This document shows positions 53,030 to 64,000 of a stretch of DNA of 64,000 nucleotides, piece after piece. Origin of the DNA: Immersiella caudata. Taxonomy: Eukaryota > Ascomycota > Sordariomycetes > Sordariales > Lasiosphaeriaceae. The DNA is taken from positions 248,001-312,000 of the forward strand of contig JAULSU010000002.1 in assembly GCA_030512335.1 (NCBI GenBank), read 5' to 3'. Position 1 is the stretch's first letter. Each line of letters opens with the position of its first letter. The notes beneath the pieces are model-generated. The model ran no database searches and had not been told where the DNA came from. It was given only the letters and a program-made list of their open reading frames with translations. A program made the position numbers and the translations under genes.

Positions 53030-55075
53030 TATGAATCGCCAGCTGTGCCGCTCGTTCACTACCGCTCACACTACCTGCAGCCGCCATCGCTGAAAAAGTT
53101 CCCTCGCAAAGTAGCGATGGCCCTTCGGCGGGCCCTCGCGACGAGGAGAAGCTCGCGATGACACACACGCCGCCCGGCGACCACCACGCGCCGTACCTCG
53201 ACAACTTCACCATGGATGAGGACTACGAGGGCAAGCCCACCGAGGAGGAGCTCAAGACGCTCCGTCGCGTGCCAGGCAACATCCCAATCATCGCCTATCT
53301 CATCTGCATTGTCGAATTTTGCGAGCGCGGCTCATACTACGGCGTCCAGCCCACCATCAGTAACTTTGTTAACCGACCCCTCCCCGAGGGCGGCAATGGT
53401 TACGGCGCTCCGCCTGCGGGCACGCAGAAGACGGCTGGTGCGCTCGGTATGGGCACCGTTGTTGCCAATGCTGTTGCGCAGTCGTTCAGCATGCTGGTGT
53501 ACGCACTACCTTTGCTCTTTGGCTGGCTGGCCGATGCTAGAACCGGCCGCTTCAAGCTCATTTGCTGGGGCGTCCTTGTCTTTGGTGTCGCCCACGTCCT
53601 TCTCGTCGGCTCCGGTTCGAAAGATCTGCTTGCCAACGGCACCGCCAAGGCCCCCTTCTTCATTTCTCTCTACATTCTCGCTATTGGCGCTGGTGAGTTG
53701 ATCGGATCCGCGTGCTTCGCCGGCGCGATGCTGACATGACGCAGCCATGTTCAAGCCTAACGTCTCTCCACTGCTGCTGGATCAAGTGACGACGACGGTG
53801 CCAACGGTGATCACCACGTCCAGTGGTGAGAGGGTTATCCAGGACCCCGAGTCCACCACGGAGCGTGTCATGCTTTGGTTCTACCTCATGATCAACATCG
53901 GCGGCTTCATGGGAGTGGCCACTTCTTATGCTGAGAAATATGTCGGGGTACGTTCATTCTAGCCCCGGAGTTTGTAACGACAAAGCTGATAGTGGTCATA
54001 GTGGTGGCTCACTTTCCTCATTCCCCTCATCCTCTATCTTCCCCTCCCGCTCTTGCTCTGGTACTTGTCCAAGCGTCTCATCCTCCACCTCCCTGGTGGC
54101 AGCGATCTGACCAACGTCTTTCGTGTCCTTGGTGTCATCTTCCGCCGCGGTGGACTCAAGAAAATCGGACGCAAGGGCTTCTGGGAGCTGGCGATGCCGT
54201 CCAACATCGCCGCCGCCGGTCTTGACGGCGTCTACCGGACCGAATGGAATGACGAGTTCGTCGATGATGTTCGCCGCGCTTTCCAAGCTACCGGCATCTT
54301 TTGCTTCTTCCCCATCCAGTACATCAACGACAATGGTCTCGGCCAAGCTGCCAACTTCTTGTCCACGATGCTCGAGACCAACGGCGTCCCCAACGATGTC
54401 ATTGGTAACTTCAACTCCCTTAGTATCATCGCCATGGCGCCGGTTCTCAACTACGGCCTGTACCCCCTGCTCCGAAGGCTGAACATTCACTACGGCCCTG
54501 TTGCGCGCATCACCACGGGCCTGGCTATGTCTACCCTTGGCGGCGTGGGTTATACCATTCTGAACAAGTACGCCTACGAGCAGTCGCCCTGCGGTAATCT
54601 CGGCTCCAGCGATTGCCAGATCGGCACTGGTGTTGCCCCCATCAGCATCTGGTGGATGGCCATCCCCTACGCCATTGGCGGCATCTCCGAACTCTTCATC
54701 AACGTTCCTGCTTACGGCATCGCCTACTCGCGCGCGCCCGTGAACATGCGCGGCCTTGTCTCTGCCATCAACCTGTTCAACACCGCCGTCGCATACGCTA
54801 TCGGTCTGGCATGCTCCGCCGTGGTCACCGACCCGTACCTCACCTGGGACTTTGGCGGTCCGGCGATTGCAGGCGGTATCCTTACTGTCGTATTTTGGTT
54901 CACTTTCCGCCACATCGACAAGGAGGAGTACGTCATGAAGCAGCAGAAGCCTGCCGAGTTGGAGCTGGCGGGGACGAGCCGAAACATTGTGGGTGAGAAC
55001 GACCTCAACAAGTCCATTAATAGGCCCGCGCCAATCTCGGACAATGAGGAGATGATGGTTTCACAGAAGCAGTAG
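53026..55075 (+). CDS. PTR2-type proton-coupled peptide transporter (POT family)
   Basis: Protein of 630 residues from four exons: 53026-53029, 53081-53692, 53745-53947 and 54002-55075. The first exon is only ATGG. Its 51-bp intron (GTATGA donor, TGCAG acceptor) brings in AIAEKVPSQSS; without it no ATG precedes the in-frame upstream codons until MTHTPPGD at 53158, which remains a possible start. The POT signature is IVEFCERGSYYGVQPTISNF in TM1 and FKPNVSPLLLDQ after the second intron. Further helices include ERVMLWFYLMINIGGF, TFLIPLILYLPLPLLLWYL, GIFCFFPIQYINDNG, FNSLSIIAMAPVLNYGLYPL and a C-terminal set ending near VVFWFTFRHIDKEEY. It imports di- and tripeptides with protons across the plasma membrane. 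It is downstream of two secreted protease genes. The frame is intact. Confidence 0.93.
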
Positions 55076-55885
55076 GGAGGGGACATTGTCTAGTAGTTTG
55101 GAGGGCGGATGCCTCGGTATCTTGGACTTGGTATGTATTTTCGACGATAGCCATGAATTCAGAGGTTTTGGGACGCAGCCCTGGTGCTACTGCTGTTGTG
55201 ATCCCGGCGGACTGACTTGACGTCATGACTTCCTTGTGTTCACGATGCCGTCGCACAATGATGTCTCGGCCGACGGAACGTCACTTGTCAGTAGCAAGGT
55301 CGAGTACAAGTAAACCACTCAAGTCTTCATCTATATAAAATCCCCATGCAGACAGCCACCGTCCCGCAGGCAATGGCAGGCAAGCACGCATCCCACCAAA
55401 GAAAATATGCATCTCTCTGTCTTACACAACAATAGCAGCAGCAGCTCGATGCCCATCAATCATACATTCCATTCCCTCTCATCATCCCATTTCCCTTCCA
55501 TCAATTACGTAAATACTAGGGTGGTATGCTTTCCCTCTTCTTCTGTCTCCCGGAGAGCCAGGGACACCTCGATTTGACAGCGACCGGTGATACGGGGTGG
55601 TGTGGTGACTTTGTTGAACGACTCCCATAACAAATAAAACTTGAATTCCTTATCCATCTCTCCATCCATCATACCATGGGGAAAGAAAAGCGCCGTGCTC
55701 AGACGCCTAGTCCTCCGAGATGAGATAGACAGATCCCCAAACACCCCGCAATGAGACCGACAGATCTTCTCAAGAACACCTACTCTCCCAACCAAAGCTG
55801 CCCAATGCGATGCGATGAGTACAGACAGGTACATCCGTCACAACAGGTCAATCCAACCGGGGAGGGGTTATATAAACAGGTTGCA
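55076..55885. other. Intergenic between convergent genes
   Basis: 3' regions of the peptide transporter (+) and striatin (-) genes. No gene seen. Confidence 0.55.
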
Positions 55886-58598
55886 CTATCGTGCAAACAC
55901 CTTGACCACACCATCACCGCCACCGCTGACTACCCATCGGCCATCCTGGCTCCAGACGACATCGCAGATGCCCTCGCCGCGCATGACACGATGGTGGGTG
56001 ATCTCCTGTGTGCATGTTCGTTTCTCCAAGGACCAGAAGCGCAGAGAGGCGTCGTGGCCTGCGCTGACAAGTTCGCGGCCGTCGGGGCTGAGGGAGAGAC
56101 TTGAGATGGCGGCAGGGTGGGCGAGCATGTTGTATGTGCATTGACCTGCTGAAGAGTTAGTGGGGCGTTGACAACGATGCTAGGAAGATACATACCACTG
56201 TTGGCATCGAAGAACCTGACGAAGCGGTCCTCGTGGCCAGAGATGATGACCCCCTCGACGCCCGAGCCAGCCATAGAACGGCCGCCCCCTGTAGGCCCAC
56301 CTCCGCTGCCGCTGTCGTCGTCATTCAGACCTTGGGGTTGATCGAGCCCAACTGTCGTAGCCACAACCGAGTTTACGCTCGTAGCGATGGTGCCGTCATA
56401 CGTTTCGAGGCTTGCCATGTTGCCGATTTCCTCTCCAGACCTTGTATCGTACACAATAATGGCGGCGTCCGAGTAGCTGACTACAAACGTCTCACCGTTC
56501 GAACTGAGCGGCGTGATGCATGTAGGGCTGGCTTTGGAGTTGGCGCGGGAGATGGTATGCACGAGGGTGTGATGGAAGGGCGAGTTCGATGCAGTTGTGG
56601 GTTGTGGCGAGCTGGGGAACGCCGACCCTGAGCTCGTCGAGTTGCCCCTGACGCGACCACCGGGCCCGCGACGGCCTGTCCCTGGCTGGGGCGACGTGAG
56701 TTGCGGCGGCGCGCTGACAGCCCATACCTTGACAGTGCCATCTGCGGCGCCGGTGACAAGTAGTATCCGATCCGGAGTGCCATAGGATGAGGCCTGGCCG
56801 AAGAGGGCGCCGAGGTTTATGGGGAGCACGCAAAGAGCCCAGACAGCATCGGTGTGGCTCTCTATCGTTGCCTTGGGATCCACCCTGCCTCGTTCCCACA
56901 CGCGAATGGTAGCATCCTGTCCACCAGAGAAGATCCAGCCATCACCTTGCGCGCGACCGCCTGTAGAGAAATTTGGAGACGGCGACCAAGATGCGAGACA
57001 CAGCACAGCCCCGTTGTGGCCACGGTGCGTGAAGTCTGCCGTGACGTCAAGATCGGAGCTGTTTGCTGAGAACTGACCGGGGTGCCTGTCGGGAATGTGG
57101 AACCGCTTGATCATCCCATCGTCTCCAGCCGTGCAGATCTCGGGCTCTCCCGGGCTGCCGCCACCAGAGAAGATCACCGTCCGCACTGTGTCCAAGTGGC
57201 CTCGGAGGCCGAACTTGAGCTTGAAGTTCACACTCTCCGCCCTCTGTGCCATAGCGTTCAGGGACAGCTCATGCTCCGCGCTCCTTCTGCGGGCCATCGA
57301 GCTTGAGCTTTTCCTCCGATGCGAAAGGGGTCCACGATTTGGCGATTTGGGCATGTTGTCTGCCGACGGAAACACGTCTGTATCAGGGCGGTTGGCTGAC
57401 GGTTGGGACGTCGGAGCGGGAGCGGCCGGGTCCGGGAAATTACCCTCGTTGAAGTCCCACCCATCGGCCTCCATCAGCTCACGCTTGCCGGCGTCTGCAT
57501 TTTCCTCCGCAAGCTGACGAGCCTGGTTCTTCAGCTTGGAAGCTTGTTCCTCCACTCCCTTGCTCAGCATTGGGGCATGCGGGGGCCACTCTGCCTGGCC
57601 GCCGTAGTTCAGGGGAGCCTGCTCGGTATTAGATGTGCGCGACATGGCGACCGGCTGAAGCTCCTGGTTCTTGGAGAAGCTACCAGGACCCTGAGGTGCA
57701 GGCGCATGATGATTTGCGTTTGGGGCGTTCTGAGCTGCCATCATCTCGCGCGCATGGTTCTGTTGCTGCTGTTGTTGCGGGTGCTGCTGTTGCTGCTGTT
57801 GTCTAATGGGCTGCTGCTGGAAGGGCTGTTCGAGCGGTGGCTGCCCGAATGCTTCGCCTTCTCTCAAGTCCTCAATCATAGGAAGAGGAGGGGATTCTCT
57901 TGGGGGCATCGGGTTCGCAGGCGTTATCATGAGATAGGTAAACTCGGCTTGGCATTGGTCGAGGAACATTTTCAGCTCGTTTCGGGTGCTCTCATCATCG
58001 GCGCCGGCCGGAGGAAGTCGCTCTTCGACAATATTCTCGGTCGGTTTCTCGCTCAGTGCTAGTCAAGTCAGTCAACCCAATCCGATAGCTGCGACATCAC
58101 TGACATCGTCTCAGGGGCAGTAAATGGGCTCAAACTTACGCCGAAGCTTCTCCTGGAGCAAGGTAGCACGGTCAGGCGTTGCCTTCTCGGCCTCGCCCTC
58201 AATTTTGCCAGTCTTGAGTAACGCCGCCTGGTCCTTGACCTTCTTCTCGAGAATTGTTACATATTTCTTCAGCGCTTTTTGCGTGGCGTCCGCTCGCCTG
58301 GCTTGGCCTTCGAGATTGGCTATCCTGCTCTTCATCTCCTGCCTGTCAATCTCCCAGGCATTGCGGTCGCGCTCGTGTCGATGCCATTCGGTCTGGAGGA
58401 ACCGCATTACGCCTGCGCAAGCCCACGATGTCAGCAATCGATGCCCGTTTTGCACCCAACTCCAATGCGCTCGCCGGAGCCAAACTGACCTTGTAATGTG
58501 TACTCTGTAACCGGCGGCTGGTTCGCGCCGCTCCCCATCACGCCTTGCATTTCGTGTCCCGGATTGCCCCCCATCCCATTACCTCCGTTTGTGCCCAT
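55886..58598 (-). CDS. ham-3: Striatin-family STRIPAK scaffold
   Basis: Protein of 834 residues from exons 58598-58490, 58412-58140, 58058-56196 and 56145-55886, with introns of 77, 81 and 50 bp. The N-terminus has the striatin block [20 protein letters not shown] followed by the coiled coil (RDRNAWEIDRQEMKSRIANL, KKYVTILEKKVKDQ) that binds PP2A in other species. EFTYLMITPANPMPP, a Gln-rich stretch and a low-complexity linker follow. From about residue 390 comes a C-terminal WD40 propeller (LRGHLDTVRTVIFSGG, HTDAVWALCVLP, ISGHEDRFVRFFDANSG, HPAAISSLSLSPDGRELVSA, FWSLEKRTC). Striatin scaffolds the STRIPAK phosphatase-kinase complex; in Neurospora and Sordaria the orthologs HAM-3 and PRO11 are needed for hyphal fusion and fruiting-body development. 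The symbol follows the Neurospora name. Confidence 0.93.
57759..57820 (-). repeat. Gln-coding CAG/CAA repeat in striatin
   Basis: Interrupted CAG/CAA runs encode QQQQQQHPQQQQQQN and QQQPIRQ next to the N-terminal coiled coil region. Length polymorphism between strains would be expected. Confidence 0.85.
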
Positions 58599-59382
58599 GG
58601 CGATGGGAGCCCAGCTCAAGTGTTGCGTGACGCGCGAGAGCTCGGTCTGCCCATCGACGCGCCGACGGGCGACGGCGAGGACAGAATTGCGTAGCAGAGC
58701 TGTCCTTTCGGGGCCGACAAGGTCGATGCTTGCACGCAAAAAGCGATCCGAGGGCCGGAGGGACGCGAATGGGCCCAGCAGCCAGTCGCGCCGGTGATGA
58801 TCGGGTCCGTTGCTCGATTTTTTTTCTTCTTCTCGTCGCTACAAGGATGGGCGAGATGCTGCAGGGCGGCAGAGCGGCAAGTTTGCGTGCTGCTGTCCGA
58901 GTTGGCTGGCGATGCTGGCCGAAAATGAACAGCGACCAGCGGCAGAGGTCCCTTGGTCTCACCAATCAGCGTGCGTCGCTAAGCGTGAGGCTGCCAGGCA
59001 TCAAATCGTGGTTGGTTCGTGCGCCCCAAGTTCCATCTGGGGGTCCATCTCAGGGGCTGACCTGCATCGCGCTTTGAGGGCCATCTGTAGAATTGTGAGC
59101 CTCGGAAAATGGATTTTGCCCAGCCGCGGCCTGCTTGTTCGATAAGCGCCTCAAGTTTGTTTTCTCTCTTTTTCTATGGTCAGTTCGAGATCGAATCTAC
59201 AGATCTTCAAGAAGAGACTTCTTATCTAATCAGGTCGCACGCGACGCCAATGTTCCAGAGTCTTGGCATAAATCGTTCACTGCCACTTTGAGCTGCTCCT
59301 GAGTTCTACAAAGCCTACCAAAACTTGATCAACGTAGGACAACGTCGTCCAGGCCTCCTCGTCAGTGATTTGCCATCTCCCA
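58599..59382. other. Intergenic, promoter and leader of the striatin gene
   Basis: 784 bases upstream of striatin and downstream of the RAD14 gene. The minus-strand frame is open upstream of the chosen ATG for 47 codons, so a longer N-terminus is formally possible. No other gene seen. Confidence 0.45.
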
Positions 59383-60722
59383 TCAAAACTCCAGTTCCTC
59401 AACTTCCATGCCACAAGTCAGGCATGTCTTGACTGTCACCCCCTCCTCGTTCTCGACTGTCCTACCCCACTCATGAACATGCTTCCCCCCTCCGCCGACA
59501 CTGTCTCCGAACTTCGCCGTGCCTCCTCCTATGCCTCCAGCCTTGGCATTATTCCGCCTGACAGTGTCGGTTCTCGTCTTCCGTTTAAGATCCATAAGCT
59601 TCTCCTTGAACTTGGCCTCTTTCCGACGCTTCTTGTCTGCCTCTCGTCGCTCAAACTCAGCATCCAGCACCTCCGCCGATCCCCACTTCTGATTGAACGC
59701 ATACTCTTCCACCTGATATCGTAAAAACAGCATCATGTCATGCCAATGCGCCTTGTGCGGATTCGGCTTCGACAAATGCGGCAGCAACTCGGGATCCTTA
59801 AGCTCAGCTGCGCCTCGTTAGCATCCGTCCCCTCCCATCGACACTCAAACTCCAAAGATACTCACGATCCGTAATAAGATAATCCTCCCTACACTCAGTC
59901 TTCGTCAAGAGACTATACTTCTCCGGAAACTTCTCCTTGCACTTGCCACAAACACAACACCCAAACACCTCCTCCCACACAAAATCAATCTCCACGCTCC
60001 CGCACTCCCTACACTTCTTCCTCGTCTTCTCATCCGCCAGCACGCTCAACCCAGGCTCATACGGCCCCGCCTTATTCCGCTGTAAATTCCGTATAAGCTG
60101 TAACCTCTCCCACTCCGCCGCCGTCATGTGCGCGGGTTTCGTCTCGCCTTCTGGTTTCCCCCCTTGTGAGGCGGAGGCAGAGCCAGCCATGTGTTTATTC
60201 CAGGGGTCGTCTTCGGCGCTGAGGAAACCGCCTTTGGTGTCGGTCATGGCGCTGAAGTTGTAGTCTACGTATTTTGTGAATTTGCGGGATATCGGCGGGA
60301 GGTCGGTACTTGTGGATGGCTTCCCGCTGCCGTCGGTGGGGGATGGTTTGCCATCATTGTCTTTGGGGTCGCCGCGCGCGTCGCGGTTGGTTTGGGGGAT
60401 CTGGGAGCGGGTGATGGAGCTGAAGGGTCGTTTTCTTGCGGCGGGACCGGCGAGCTGGATGTCGGAAGTTGCGACGAGGCCGGTGGTGGTTCGGGGTGCG
60501 GGGGTTAGGCCGGCGGAGCGTTCTTCGGCTTCGCGACGGTCGCGGAGGGCTTTGGCGCGCAGGCGGGATTCTTCCTGTTGGGTGAGAACGGTTAGTACGG
60601 AAGAGGAGGAGGATAGGAGAGGGTGGAGCGAGGGCGCTTACTATCCTCCTGGTTACTTCGGGGGTGGGAGGCGATCGCGGGCGGGCCGGAGCTGTCGATT
60701 GTGGGGAGCTCGGTCGCTCCAT
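59383..60722 (-). CDS. rad14: Nucleotide excision repair protein, XPA/Rad14 family
   Basis: Protein of 404 residues from exons 60722-60642, 60574-59866 and 59807-59383, with introns of 67 and 58 bp. The last intron has a GCTAAC branch point. The N-terminal third is disordered with QEESRLRAKALRDRREAEE and a nuclear-type basic patch (GPAARKRPFSS). The XPA zinc finger is KKCRECGSVEIDFVWEEVFG followed by CCVCGKC, two CxxC pairs about 18 apart. The DNA-binding core follows: EKYSLLTKTECREDYLITD, PELKDPELLPHLSKPNPHK, HWHDMMLFLRYQVEEYAF. These are the most conserved blocks of XPA/Rad14. The C-terminus has two more Cys (KTCLTCGMEVEE). It verifies and binds damaged DNA in excision repair and recruits the other factors. 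Splicing keeps all blocks in phase. Confidence 0.95.
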
Positions 60723-61188
60723 GTTTGGGCGTAGCTGGGTTCAGAGAGCAAAAGGGTGTAACCAGCTATCTTCCCGGTACGTGTAGAATTACGGCAGGCA
60801 AAGTGGGATGCGTAGGCCGTGGTGTCGTGAGTCAAATCGTGTTTCTCGCAATGATGCGCTCGATCTCCAACGTTGTGCAGAATTAAAGCCGGCAGGCAAA
60901 ACCCGAAGCTGACCGAAACGCGTCACTGCCGCCGACAACGAACGGCGCAGCGGTCTTTCGCCACCATCCGTTAAAAACGCAGCGGGCATTGTTTATCACG
61001 CACTCAAGAAAGTTAGCATCATCTCATGGCATTAATTCAGATTAAAACGTAGCGCTAGCTCGTGCCTTGCCCGTACACCCTACTAATGGGCATGCATCGC
61101 TGTCCGCACTCCCCGAAAAGTCTATAAGTAGTTGCCCAAGAAGACCTTCCAAAATGCAACGTAGGATAAACAAAAACCAACGCCCCGT
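60723..61188. other. Intergenic, promoter of rad14
   Basis: 466 bases upstream of rad14 and downstream of the PHO88 gene. Nothing else seen. Confidence 0.5.
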
Positions 61189-61927
61189 TTACTCCTCCTT
61201 GGCACCGCCGCGGCCAGCACGCTCGGCAGCCTCGACAGCCTTCTTGTCGCTCTGCGCGGGGCCGCTCTGGAGACCCTGCATAAACCCAGCTGCCGCCTTG
61301 AAGGGACGCTTGAGGTCGCCCGCCGCAGGCTGGCCCCAGATGTGGATCTTGACGAGGTTGGCCTCGAGAGCGCCCTTGAGAGGGATGATGCTCTGGATGA
61401 GGAGCGGGTTAGTGTATTTGAAGTAGAAGTGCATGACGCCCATCATGAGGACACCCATCATCTGCGAGCGCATGAGGCTCTTGAGTTGTCCAACATCGTA
61501 GGCGTGAATCGTGGTCGTGACGAGCTTGCCCTCCTCGGAGGACCCCATCGGCGCCGGCTCGACATATTTGAGCGTGGTCAGATCTGTGCAGCGCGCGTTA
61601 GCATGTGCGAGCAGCCATTGGAAACCCTAGATCGGCTGGTGGCGTACCCTTCTTCTTGTCAATCACGCTCTTGGTGTAGAGGTAAATGCCGAGGATGAGG
61701 ATGTTGCTGATGGCGTAGGTCGCGCGACAGGCATTGAGGACGAACGGGTCTTCAAAGGGAATCCGCTTGGCAACTTGCATCATACCAAGGATGATGACCA
61801 AGTTGGTACTGTTCGCGGGGTCACAACGCGTTAGCTTTCCGTTTCTATCTTCCTCAAAAATCCCCTCGCGCCACGGCGAGTTCGGAGCGTCGCGGAGACA
61901 TTCTTACATTTGTGGGCTAAGAGCCAT
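61189..61927 (-). CDS. pho88: PHO88/SND3 ER membrane protein
   Basis: Protein of 191 residues from exons 61927-61908, 61808-61648 and 61583-61189, with introns of 99 and 64 bp. The first exon holds only MALSPQ plus two bases of the next codon. Family blocks are TNLVIILGMMQVAKRIPFED, NACRATYAISNILILGIYLY as the transmembrane helix, DLTTLKYVEPAPM, TTTIHAYDVGQLKSLMRSQM and MHFYFKYTNPLLIQSIIPLK. PHO88 is an ER membrane protein first linked to phosphate transport in yeast and later identified as SND3, a part of the SND pathway that inserts membrane proteins independently of SRP. Length and blocks match the family. It is divergent from a secreted histidine phosphatase gene. Confidence 0.93.
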
Positions 61928-62831
61928 CTTGTCGGTATCGCTACGAGCGGCGCGGATATAGATTCGGGTAGAGAACGGTGCGATCGATCGAGTCGACGAG
62001 AAAGCAATGCGCGACTGGGTCCGGGGACGGCGACTGGGGTTGATGCAAAGATAATGACTGCGTGACAAAGAAGATCTAATTTTTGACGGGTTGTCCTCTC
62101 AGGCGTTGTCCCCACAGTGCCAAAACACAAATCTCCAATCTGGCCCCGGCACCGCTGTTCTTCCGTGGCGCTTGCCCCTCCCCACGCTTTCGCATCGCTC
62201 AACTAGGCAGGTGGCCGGGATCCTGCGGGCGAAAAGGCCACGTTCGCGACGCCACTCACAGTGCGAGCGCATTCACGGGCAGCCGCATTTCTCAACCGCC
62301 AACGCCAAGCCAAACCTCGGCGCCAGTAACGTTAGTTCAAACCTTCCGTTGCGGTGCCCTCCTGACCTCCATCAAAGGGTCTGAGGCTTGGCTATTCGAT
62401 TTATAGTTGTCTCGCTTTCAAGAACAAATCGCAGCTGCAAAAAGGACCTGAGCTCGCAAGCCCTCAGATATCGGCTCCACATTAACTACTTCCGCACTTC
62501 CCCTCAACGACCTATTCTGAAGCCCGAGCCAACGACCACCCCGTCCTTGACTAATACCATTTTAGCGCCAAAGATGCAAGCCACCAACGTAACTGCTGCC
62601 CGTCAAGACAACCCCTCAACTCCTGACCTGGCGTCCACTCAAGATGGCGCCCCAATGACCCATGCTCTCCTCGCCGGCTAAGTTGCCAAGGATCCGGCCT
62701 CCTTTGCGCAGGGAACTGGTCCCACGACATGGTTTTAACCGCTTGCAATTTAATTGTCACGATGCAGTCTATCAGCACAAGAGGGGACTTGGCCTTCCGT
62801 CCCAGCACTGGTGGACTCGACACAGCAAAAC
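61928..62831. promoter_or_regulatory. Divergent promoter region, pho88 / histidine phosphatase gene
   Basis: About 0.9 kb between the starts of two divergent genes. A 35-codon ORF at 62574-62681 (MQATNVTAARQDNPSTPDLA, then stop) precedes the phosphatase start and could be an upstream ORF if transcription starts early. No other gene is seen. Confidence 0.4.
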
Positions 62832-63967
62832 ATGATTTTCACGATGGGGGCAGTAGCCAATCTCGCCTGGCTTGCCGCAGTCACAAGCGCTACATCGTTC
62901 AACTACAGTACGGAACAGCGAGGATTCTTCTTGCAAGAAGACCCGGGGATCAACGCGAATCCCCCGAGCTTTGTCAGCTGCCCTTGACTCAATGAGCCCA
63001 AACAAGACCTGACAATGACCATAGATCTCAACTAAGCTGGGCCTCCTGAACCGCTCGTACGAAACTGACGCGGCCTTTGACCCTTCCGGTCAGAAGACGC
63101 AGTGGGAACGCTTCGCTCACCTCGTCACATCTCTCAACGCGCATGCCAGCCCAGGCACTCAGTACAAAGTCCTCTACCTAGCGCGCCACGGGGAAGCCTA
63201 TCACAATGTGGCCCAGTCGTACTATGGCGTAGACTGCTGGGAGTGTTACTGGTCCCAGCAACAGGGGAACGGGACCGTGACCTGGGCGGACGCTGAGTTG
63301 ACTCCAAAGGGTGTGGCCCAGGTTACGGCAGCAAACCTTTTCTGGAAGAATGCTTTAACGAGTACCAAACCGCCAATGCCACAAAGCTTCTATGTCAGTC
63401 CGATGGCACGTTGCCTGAATACAGCAAACACCACGTGGGGGGACATACCCGGGGAAAAGGGGCACACTTTCTCTCCCACCGTCAAGGAGGTAAGACCTCA
63501 ACGGCCGAGATTGCGAATTAATTTGAGTGGTCTAACTCTGGCGGTAGCTGCTCCGCGAGCCCCTCAACGCCTGCACTTGCGGCTGGAGACACTCTAAGAG
63601 CTGGATCCACGAACTATACCCAAGCTACGTCTTGGAACAAGGGTTCTCAGAAGAAGACAACCTCTGGAAAGCAGGTTTCATCGTGGAGTCGTCCACAGGC
63701 TTGCTTGCGCGTGTCAAGACGCTCCTCGATGACGTCTTCGCCTCCGACTCGAACACATTCATCTCTTTCACCACTCACGGCGTTGTGATCAATCCTCTCC
63801 TTCAGATTATCGGGCATCCTAACCCTGCGTTCAATGTCACTGCAGGACAGATCATCCCTGTTTTGATTAAGGCGCAGGAGAATACGGCGTTGGAGAATGT
63901 GTCAGCTACGGCACCACCTTCTGCGGCGAAGACCTGCTTGCCGTGTTCATCTGGGAAGGTGACATGA
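62832..63967 (+). CDS. Secreted histidine phosphatase (phosphoglycerate mutase-like)
   Basis: Protein of about 341 residues from exons 62832-62972, 63025-63489 and 63548-63967, with introns of 52 and 58 bp. The second has a TCTAAC branch point. The catalytic His is in KVLYLARHGEAYHNVAQ, the RHG motif of the branch-1 histidine phosphatase superfamily; MPQSFYVSPMARCLNTANTT, PLNACTCGWRHSKSWI and FISFTTHGVVINPLL give the other active-site blocks, the last with the second His. MIFTMGAVANLAWLAAVTSA is a signal peptide, so it acts outside the cell or in the secretory path. The relatives are PMU1-like fungal phosphatases. The C-terminal end, after VIPVLIKAQ, is weakly conserved and could be altered by a further intron beyond the window. 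It is divergent from pho88. Confidence 0.87.
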
Positions 63968-64000
63968 GAGATGTCTTCATACGCTCCAAACACGGAATCT

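Noticed and set aside
1..64000. Transposons, CRISPR arrays, rRNA genes or a secondary-metabolite cluster
   Set aside because: No transposase or reverse transcriptase motifs, long terminal or inverted repeats, spaced repeat arrays, rRNA sequence, or PKS/NRPS/terpene synthase genes were seen.

Overview
The window is nuclear DNA of a filamentous ascomycete (Pezizomycotina, most likely a Sordariomycete). The evidence is: introns of 42-117 bp with GTRNGY donors, a CTAAC-type branch point and a YAG acceptor; families typical of these fungi (HET domain, DUF7580, fungal rhodopsin-domain protein, BIM1-like/X325 copper protein, GH45 cellulase, striatin/HAM-3); and a eukaryotic tRNA-Tyr with an anticodon-loop intron. 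I see no transposon, CRISPR array or secondary-metabolite backbone gene. Exon limits were worked out by hand from splice signals and reading-frame phase. For the spliced, unbroken genes the exon sums were checked to be multiples of three.

Layout. 1-5 kb: end of an MFS transporter, a small secreted protein, and two same-strand genes of unknown function. 6-13 kb: an accessory stretch with a Thr-rich secreted protein (frame-broken), a BIM1-like copper protein, a repeat-built coiled-coil protein, a decayed NAP1-type histone chaperone and a decayed single-pass membrane protein. 13-18 kb: a secreted S41-type protease and a secreted amidase. 19-28 kb: a coiled-coil/C2H2 protein, a second member of the single-pass membrane family (frame-broken), a rhodopsin-domain membrane protein and an M3 metallopeptidase. 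28-34 kb: a HET-domain gene convergent with a 620-residue protein I cannot place, then a GH45 endoglucanase. 35-43 kb: a large C2H2-LIM protein divergent from a DUF7580 protein, a spliced 30-residue metallothionein-like gene, and a sulfotransferase-fold protein. 43.8 kb: tRNA-Tyr. 45-55 kb: secreted subtilase, secreted aspartic protease and a peptide transporter. 56-64 kb: housekeeping genes striatin, RAD14/XPA and PHO88, then a secreted histidine phosphatase that runs almost to the right edge.

How the genes fit together. Three secreted peptidases, a secreted amidase, a cytosolic M3 oligopeptidase and a proton-coupled peptide importer form a plausible protein-degradation and peptide-uptake set, although there is no proof of co-regulation. 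BIM1-like copper protein and the metallothionein-like peptide are two candidate copper-handling proteins. HET, DUF7580 and C2H2/LIM genes belong to families tied to fungal self/non-self responses or of unknown role. Frame breaks occur in five accessory loci, while long conserved genes are all intact. This points to local gene decay rather than uniform sequencing error, although single-base assembly errors cannot be excluded.
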